Origin: Aliivibrio sp. S3MY1 | Lineage (GTDB): Bacteria > Pseudomonadota > Gammaproteobacteria > Enterobacterales > Vibrionaceae | DNA length: 64,000 nucleotides | Direction of reading: 5' to 3' | Assembly: GCF_028765575.1 (NCBI RefSeq) | Contig: NZ_JARACO010000006.1 | Span: 1 to 64,000 of the forward strand | Notes under the pieces: model-generated | Told to the model about the DNA's origin: nothing | What the model saw: the letters and a program-made list of their open reading frames with translations, nothing else | Database searches by the model: none | Shown here: piece after piece, positions 59,749-64,000 of the stretch | Layout of the letters: each line of letters opens with the position of its first letter | Numbering within the stretch: the first letter of the stretch is position 1 | Program-made: the position numbers and the translations under genes

Positions 59749-59785
59749 AAAATTTGGACTCTTATTGAAGAGTTTACATTAATAA

Positions 59786-60403
59786 TTAATGTAAACCACC
59801 AACGTATTTAGACAATGTTGTAATGTCTTCATCAGTCAGTTTCTTCGAAATATCTCGCATCATCGCATTCATGTCATTAGAACGGTCACCCGAGCGAAAT
59901 TTTTCTAATTGCGCTTTAATGTAATCAGAGTGTTGGCCTGAAATCTTAGGAAAACCAGACAATGATGTACCATTACCACGAGGACCATGACACGCTACAC
60001 ACGCCGTAATTCCACGCTCCATATCTCCGGCTAAGTATAAGGCTTTACCAGCAGGGATAGACTCTTCTGGTGTTGTATTATCAGCCATCGGTAAAGAGGC
60101 GTAATACGCGGCAATATCCTTAGCACCTTGCTCATCAACGCCCATCGCCATTGCACCCATGACTGGATCCATACGACCTTGTTTACCTTGAGTCTGCATA
60201 CCTAATTTAAATTCATTAATTTGCTTTTCAAGATAACCTGCGTGTTGACCTGCTAGGTTTGGGTATTGGGTCAAAGTACTATTACCTTCTTGACCATGAC
60301 ACGCCGTACATGTTGCAGATTTTTGCTTTCCAGCTTCGATATCTCCTTGAGCCCATGTTGAGCAACTAGCTAGGAGAGTTAATATCAGCGCTAATTTTTT
60401 CAT
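59786..60403 (-). CDS. Dihaem cytochrome c4
   Basis: 205 residues. Signal peptide MKKLALILTLLASCSTWAQ with likely cleavage after AQ. Two class-I haem sites, CTACH (about 32-36) and CVACH (about 135-139), each with a later Met ligand (MAMGV, MNAMM). Periplasmic electron carrier to terminal oxidases. Divergent from engB, as in other vibrios. GGAATGTC precedes ATG 60403. Confidence 0.94.
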   Translation of the reverse strand: MKKLALILTLLASCSTWAQGDIEAGKQKSATCTACHGQEGNSTLTQYPNLAGQHAGYLEKQINEFKLGMQTQGKQGRMDPVMGAMAMGVDEQGAKDIAAYYASLPMADNTTPEESIPAGKALYLAGDMERGITACVACHGPRGNGTSLSGFPKISGQHSDYIKAQLEKFRSGDRSNDMNAMMRDISKKLTDEDITTLSKYVGGLH

Positions 60404-60690
60404 GACATTCCATTTATTATTATCGTTCCCTCACAATGAGCTATCCTTTTTAGTAAGATTTATTTACATTGTGTTGGATATTAAGCTTCCAGTACCGCTC
60501 TAAATTGGCTACAGCATGGTACAATGAGCGACCTTTACCGTTTTTGTTCTAAGTTTGTCACCACAACGTTAACAGTGACATCCTTAACACGGTTATTTTA
60601 CACATTTTCACAAAAAAGTAATCAGCTGACTACAATAATCCTACTTGGATCATTATCTACAGCTTGGTTTCCTTCGAGACGGAGTTAACA

Positions 60691-61338
60691 GTGAGCAAAA
60701 TCATTCACTACCAAAAGACGCACTTCATTACCAGTGCACCAGATATTCGCCATCTACCTGAAGATGAAGGTATTGAAGTTGCCTTCGCTGGCCGTTCGAA
60801 TGCGGGTAAATCAAGCGCATTAAACCGCTTAACAAACCAAAGAGGCTTAGCTAAAACCTCTAAAACTCCTGGTCGTACGCAATTAATTAACTTATTCAAA
60901 GTTGATGAAAACTGTCATATCGTGGATTTACCAGGATACGGCTTTGCTCAAGTACCGATTGAGATGAAAAAGAAGTGGCAGAAATCTTTAGGTGAATACC
61001 TACAGAAACGCCAGTGCTTAAAAGGCTTAGTGGTATTGATGGATATCCGTCACCCATTAAAAGACATTGACCAACAACTTGTGTTTTGGGCTGTTGACCA
61101 AAATATTCCAGTACAAATCTTATTAACTAAAGCTGACAAGCTGAAAAGTGGCGCACGTAAAGCTCAAGTGCTCAAAGTACGTGAAGCTGCGGTAGATTTT
61201 GGTGGTGAAGTGGTGGTTGATGCATTTTCTTCATTAAAGGGCATTGGTGTTGATGTTCTTCGTGCCAAGCTAGATACATGGTTTGCGCCGGCTTTTGAAA
61301 TCGATGATGAATTCATTGAAGATCTAGATACTGAATAA
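60691..61338 (+). CDS. engB: Ribosome biogenesis GTPase EngB (YihA/YsxC)
   Basis: 215 residues from GTG 60691, which has GGAG six bases upstream; a TTG-started frame from 60664 is unlikely, and E. coli EngB begins at the equivalent place. G1 [13 protein letters not shown]2 TPGRTQ, G3 DLPGYG, G4 TKAD, G5 SSLK. Essential GTPase for late 50S maturation. The 287-base gap to the cytochrome gene must hold its promoter. Confidence 0.96.
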   Translation: MSKIIHYQKTHFITSAPDIRHLPEDEGIEVAFAGRSNAGKSSALNRLTNQRGLAKTSKTPGRTQLINLFKVDENCHIVDLPGYGFAQVPIEMKKKWQKSLGEYLQKRQCLKGLVVLMDIRHPLKDIDQQLVFWAVDQNIPVQILLTKADKLKSGARKAQVLKVREAAVDFGGEVVVDAFSSLKGIGVDVLRAKLDTWFAPAFEIDDEFIEDLDTE

Positions 61339-61364
61339 ACAGCCTATATAGATACAGCCTGTGA

Positions 61365-61575
61365 CAAAAAATAACCCCACCTTAAGTGGTGGGGAAAATA
61401 GGAGAGATAAAGAGGTGTTTTTATTTTTCTGCCGCGCATAATGCAACAATCTTCTCTTCAAAACAAATCCTCGAAAAAGCCAAATTCCTTTAAGAAGTAA
61501 TAACACGCTTAAAAACAACAATTCTGTCTTTAAAATCACCTGCAAACAAAATTACACATTTAAAAACAACAAGTT
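61365..61575 (-). ncRNA. Predicted small RNA downstream of Spot 42 (possible VSsrna24-like)
   Basis: On the minus strand a promoter TTGCTT-17 bases-CATAAT (61582-61610) lies between spf and engB, and a terminator follows at 61375-61394 (CCCCACC, loop, GGTGGGG, then TTATTTTTTG). That predicts an RNA of about 210 nucleotides, antisense to no gene and not coding for a convincing protein. A. salmonicida has a small RNA, VSsrna24, reported near spf; identity is not established from sequence here, and the spacing differs from what I recall. Confidence 0.45.
61375..61394 (-). terminator. Intrinsic terminator reading leftwards, between engB and spf
   Basis: CCCCACC/GGTGGGG with a six-base loop; the plus strand is followed by AAAATAGG, but the minus strand by TTATTTTTTG, so it ends leftward transcripts. 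engB on the plus strand stops 36 bases before it. Confidence 0.7.
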
Positions 61576-61581
61576 AAGATA

Positions 61582-61610
61582 ATTATGTGAATTAATTATC
61601 AATAAAGCAA
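61582..61610 (-). promoter_or_regulatory. Sigma-70-like promoter for the predicted second sRNA
   Basis: TTGCTT and CATAAT with a 17-base spacer on the minus strand. 5/6 match at -10, 4/6 at -35. No CRP half-site was noted. Confidence 0.5.
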
Positions 61611-61699
61611 CTTGTAGTAAAATTACATATATTGAAAGATAAGAAGAAAGGAAAAATTGAAGATAAAACCAGAAGACGGATTTTTAGAAGGCCAGAAAG

Positions 61700-61808
61700 A
61701 AAAAACGCCCCAGTCAAAAAGGTTGACTGAGGCGGCTGAATTTAGCCAAATCCAATAACGTGAAACAAAAGGTCTGAAAGATAGAACATCTTTACCTCTG
61801 TACCCTAC
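61700..61808 (-). ncRNA. spf: Spot 42 RNA
   Basis: Transcript strand starts GTAGGGTACAGAGGTAAAGA and has ATGTTCTATCTTTCAGACCTTTTG-type sequence closely matching E. coli Spot 42; the 3' end is a GACTGGGGCG hairpin with a T-run. 109 nucleotides, as in E. coli. It lies between polA and engB, the conserved place. Spot 42 is an Hfq-dependent repressor of secondary carbon metabolism (for example galK), itself repressed by CRP-cAMP. Confidence 0.96.
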
Positions 61809-61860
61809 GCAGATAAATGTACAACAAACGAACAGTTTTGAAAACCCTTTTTTGTAATTT
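61809..61860 (-). promoter_or_regulatory. spf promoter region
   Basis: Just upstream of the Spot 42 start, TACATT (minus strand) can serve as -10. I cannot identify an unambiguous CRP site by eye, though repression by CRP is the known control in relatives. Confidence 0.5.
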
Positions 61861-61924
61861 TTTTTCAGTTTTGTTCATAAAAACACAACATTCATCTGAT
61901 GAAGGTCACTTTATTTTAGGTAAA

Positions 61925-61951
61925 AAAAAGCCAACGCGTGCGCTGGCTCAT
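61925..61951 (-). terminator. Terminator of polA
   Basis: On the minus strand AGCCA-GCGC...GCGT-TGGCT and a run of eight T, about 80 bases after the polA stop and upstream of the spf promoter. The inner stem CGC/GCG is interrupted by a mismatch. Confidence 0.85.
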
Positions 61952-62028
61952 AGTTTTAGTTTTAGATGTAACTTAATTACAATTCCGTCAGTAATAAGTT
62001 TTATCATTTTTGTAACAATGTCGTTGGC

Positions 62029-64000
62029 TTAGTGAGCTTCATCCCAGTTGTTACCAAAATCACTCTCCGCAATTAATGGCACATCTAACGCGACTGCACT
62101 CTCCATTAATGCCGTTACTTGCTTAGTCACCTCTTCTAATGCGTCTTCTTTTACTTCAAAGACCAATTCATCGTGTACTTGCATTAGTAAGTTAACTTGA
62201 CCATTCCCTTCCGCTTCAATCCAGTTATCCACTAAGATCATTGCTTTCTTAATGATATCCGCGGCAGTACCTTGCATTGGCGCATTGATTGCAGCACGTT
62301 CAGCGGCTTTACGACGCATCGCATTACGAGCGTTGATTTCAGGCAAATGTAGGCGACGACCGTATAACGTTTCTACATACCCTTGTTCTGTTGCTAATAA
62401 GCGAGTTTCTTCCATGTATTGCATTACTCCAGGGTAACGCTCGAAATACACATTCATGTAATCTTGGGCTTCACCACGAGAGATGCCAATTTGCTTAGCA
62501 AGACCAAATGCACTCATGCCATAGATCAAACCAAAGTTGATGGCCTTAGCACGACGACGATCTTCAGAGGTCACCTCTTCTATCGATACACCCTTCACTT
62601 CTGCAGCAGTTGCTGAGTGAATGTCTTTACCTGCCGAGAACGCTTCTAATAACGCTTTATCTTGAGATAAGTGCGCCATGATACGCAATTCAATTTGAGA
62701 GTAATCGACGGCTAGGATTTTCCAACCATGAGGAGCAACAAACGCTTGGCGAATACGACGACCTTCTTCATTACGAATAGGGATATTCTGTAGGTTTGGA
62801 TCGGTCGATGATAAACGACCCGTCGCTGTGACCGCTTGATGATAAGAGGTATGGACACGACCTGTCGTTGGATTAATCATCTTTGGAAGTTTATCGGTGT
62901 ACGTCGATTTTAATTTTGCTAAGCCACGGTATTCTAAAATCAACTTAGGAAGTTCATACTCTAAAGCCAATTCTTGCAGTACTTCTTCATTGGTTGAAGC
63001 GGCACCTGATGGCGTCTTTTTAATAACTGGCAGTTCCATTTTCTCAAATAGAATCGCTTGAAGCTGCTTTGGTGAGTTCATATTGAATTCTTGGCCTGCG
63101 ACTTCATACGCTGCTTTTTCTAGCTCATCTAAGCGCTGACCAATTTCAAGTGATTGTGCAGAAAGCAGCATATCATCAATATAAACCCCTTTTCTTTCCA
63201 TACGAGAAAGAACAGAGATCAAAGGAAGCTCAATATCAGTAAATACTGTGTTTAACTTCTCATCCGCCACGAGTTTTGCGTGTAATACGTTATGTAAACG
63301 CAGCGTGATATCAGCATCTTCAGCCGCATAAGGTGCCGCTTCATCTAATGCAATTTGGTTAAAGGTTAATTGTTTTTTACCTTTACCTGCGATCTCTTCA
63401 AATGAGATAGTGTTATGTTGCAGATAACGTAGAGCTAGGCTATCCATGTTATGTTTGCCTGCCACACTGTTATAAACGTATGACTCCAACATAGTATCGA
63501 ATTTAATGCCTTTCATCTCGATATCGTAACGCGCTAATACACTTGCGTCGTATTTTAAGTTTTGACCCACTTTTGCTTTGTTGTCATCTTCTAAATACGG
63601 TTTTAATTGCTCAAGAACCCAATCACGATCAAGTTGCTCAGGGGCATCAAGATAGTCATGAGCAACAGGAACATACGCAGCTTCGCCTTCTTCGATAGCA
63701 AATGACAAACCAATCAGGTTAGCCACCATATAATCTAAATTGTCTGTTTCTGTATCAAATGCAGCAACTTCTGCATTATTTAATTTTTCTAACCAAGATA
63801 GAAATGCTTCTTTGGTTAAAATAGTCTCGTACTTTGAGCGATCAATTTGAGCAGCAACAATTGTTTCTTCTTCCGCTTCATTGGCGCTGTCTGATAAGGC
63901 GCTCGTCGTTCGATTTGCTGATGTTTCATGTGAAACGATCTTGCCGTCACTGCCATCTAACATTTCGGTTAGCCAGCGTTTAAAGTTCATTTGACCAAAC
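62029..64000 (-). CDS. polA: DNA polymerase I, N-terminus cut by window edge
   Basis: The frame stays open to the right edge; the ATG at 63990 ([11 protein letters not shown]) is internal, since family members are about 930 residues and this part starts at the end of the 5' nuclease region. The proofreading domain is active-looking ([13 protein letters not shown] with D-x-E). Polymerase motifs A ([17 protein letters not shown]), B ([19 protein letters not shown]) and C ([13 protein letters not shown]) are intact. It fills gaps and removes RNA primers. The stop is followed by its own terminator, then spf, as in E. coli. Confidence 0.97.
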   Translation of the reverse strand, partial: FGQMNFKRWLTEMLDGSDGKIVSHETSANRTTSALSDSANEAEEETIVAAQIDRSKYETILTKEAFLSWLEKLNNAEVAAFDTETDNLDYMVANLIGLSFAIEEGEAAYVPVAHDYLDAPEQLDRDWVLEQLKPYLEDDNKAKVGQNLKYDASVLARYDIEMKGIKFDTMLESYVYNSVAGKHNMDSLALRYLQHNTISFEEIAGKGKKQLTFNQIALDEAAPYAAEDADITLRLHNVLHAKLVADEKLNTVFTDIELPLISVLSRMERKGVYIDDMLLSAQSLEIGQRLDELEKAAYEVAGQEFNMNSPKQLQAILFEKMELPVIKKTPSGAASTNEEVLQELALEYELPKLILEYRGLAKLKSTYTDKLPKMINPTTGRVHTSYHQAVTATGRLSSTDPNLQNIPIRNEEGRRIRQAFVAPHGWKILAVDYSQIELRIMAHLSQDKALLEAFSAGKDIHSATAAEVKGVSIEEVTSEDRRRAKAINFGLIYGMSAFGLAKQIGISRGEAQDYMNVYFERYPGVMQYMEETRLLATEQGYVETLYGRRLHLPEINARNAMRRKAAERAAINAPMQGTAADIIKKAMILVDNWIEAEGNGQVNLLMQVHDELVFEVKEDALEEVTKQVTALMESAVALDVPLIAESDFGNNWDEAH

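Noticed and set aside
61324-61545. 73-codon minus-strand frame overlapping the predicted sRNA
   Set aside because: Hydrophobic but no good ribosome site, and it ends inside engB; the terminator hairpin lies within it.
61817-62032. 71-codon frame upstream of spf
   Set aside because: It crosses the spf promoter and the polA terminator; coding there is unlikely.

Overview
This is a gene-dense, AT-rich stretch of gammaproteobacterial chromosome, almost certainly from Vibrionaceae and most likely Aliivibrio (the fischeri/logei group). The evidence is the pairing uspA / ftnA / uspB, the neighbourhoods slmA-lpxL, gmk-rpoZ-spoT-trmH, fabY(yiiD)-dtd-yihY-typA-glnA-ntrBC and hemN-yihI-cytochrome c4-engB-spf-polA, and a family of short modular repeats that fills many intergenic gaps. 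There are no rRNA or tRNA genes, intact insertion sequences, prophage or CRISPR arrays.

Layout. 1-4.9 kb is envelope and repair: the N-terminal part of an LTA-synthase/sulfatase-type membrane phosphotransferase, an OafA-type acyltransferase with an SGNH domain, mutM and a small membrane-anchored hypothetical. 5.3-10.3 kb carries rpmB-rpmG, radC, coaBC, slmA, lpxL and greB. 10.5-20.1 kb has tex, a hypothetical, bioH, comF, xanP (behind a perfect PurR-type operator), and envZ and ompR pushed apart by repeats. 20.3-23.7 kb holds an orphan ParA-like ATPase, pyrE and rph (with an attenuator-like terminator between them) and yicC. 23.8-28.7 kb is a two-gene unit of unrecognised function (569 and 1067 residues) between two strong terminators. 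28.8-38.4 kb is psiE, gmk, rpoZ, spoT, trmH, fabY/yiiD, dtd, yihY and typA. 38.4-43.1 kb is the nitrogen control cluster glnA-glnL-glnG, with a sigma-54 promoter and NtrC-type sites. 43.2-53.2 kb has a dCache-GGDEF-EAL protein, add, eda, a lipoprotein, a DTW-domain tRNA modification protein, a FIST-GGDEF-EAL protein and a YhiN-type flavoprotein. 53.3-56.3 kb is uspB, ftnA, uspA, rsmJ and asnC. 56.4-64 kb is hemN, a DUF2489-type protein, yihI, a methyltransferase, cytochrome c4, engB, the Spot 42 RNA gene and most of polA.

Most genes are housekeeping and act in standard pathways: stringent response (rpoZ, spoT), pyrimidine and purine salvage (pyrE, xanP, add), nitrogen assimilation (glnALG), ribosome and translation functions (rpmB, rpmG, typA, engB, yihI, rsmJ, dtd, trmH), and catabolite control (Spot 42).

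The most distinctive signal is the repeat family. Four copies of a roughly 200-bp element have imperfect inverted ends beginning and ending in CTAG. Many shorter derivatives occur between bases 4,100 and 35,100, with only two clusters after that. Left ends of these repeats overlap the stop codons of coaBC, greB and spoT, and copies separate pairs that are usually adjacent (ompR/envZ, spoT/trmH, rph/pyrE). Other items worth pursuing are the 569/1067 gene pair, a predicted second small RNA next to Spot 42, and an NtrC-type operator that decides the glnL start. All homology statements come from reading the translated sequence against known families; no database search was run.
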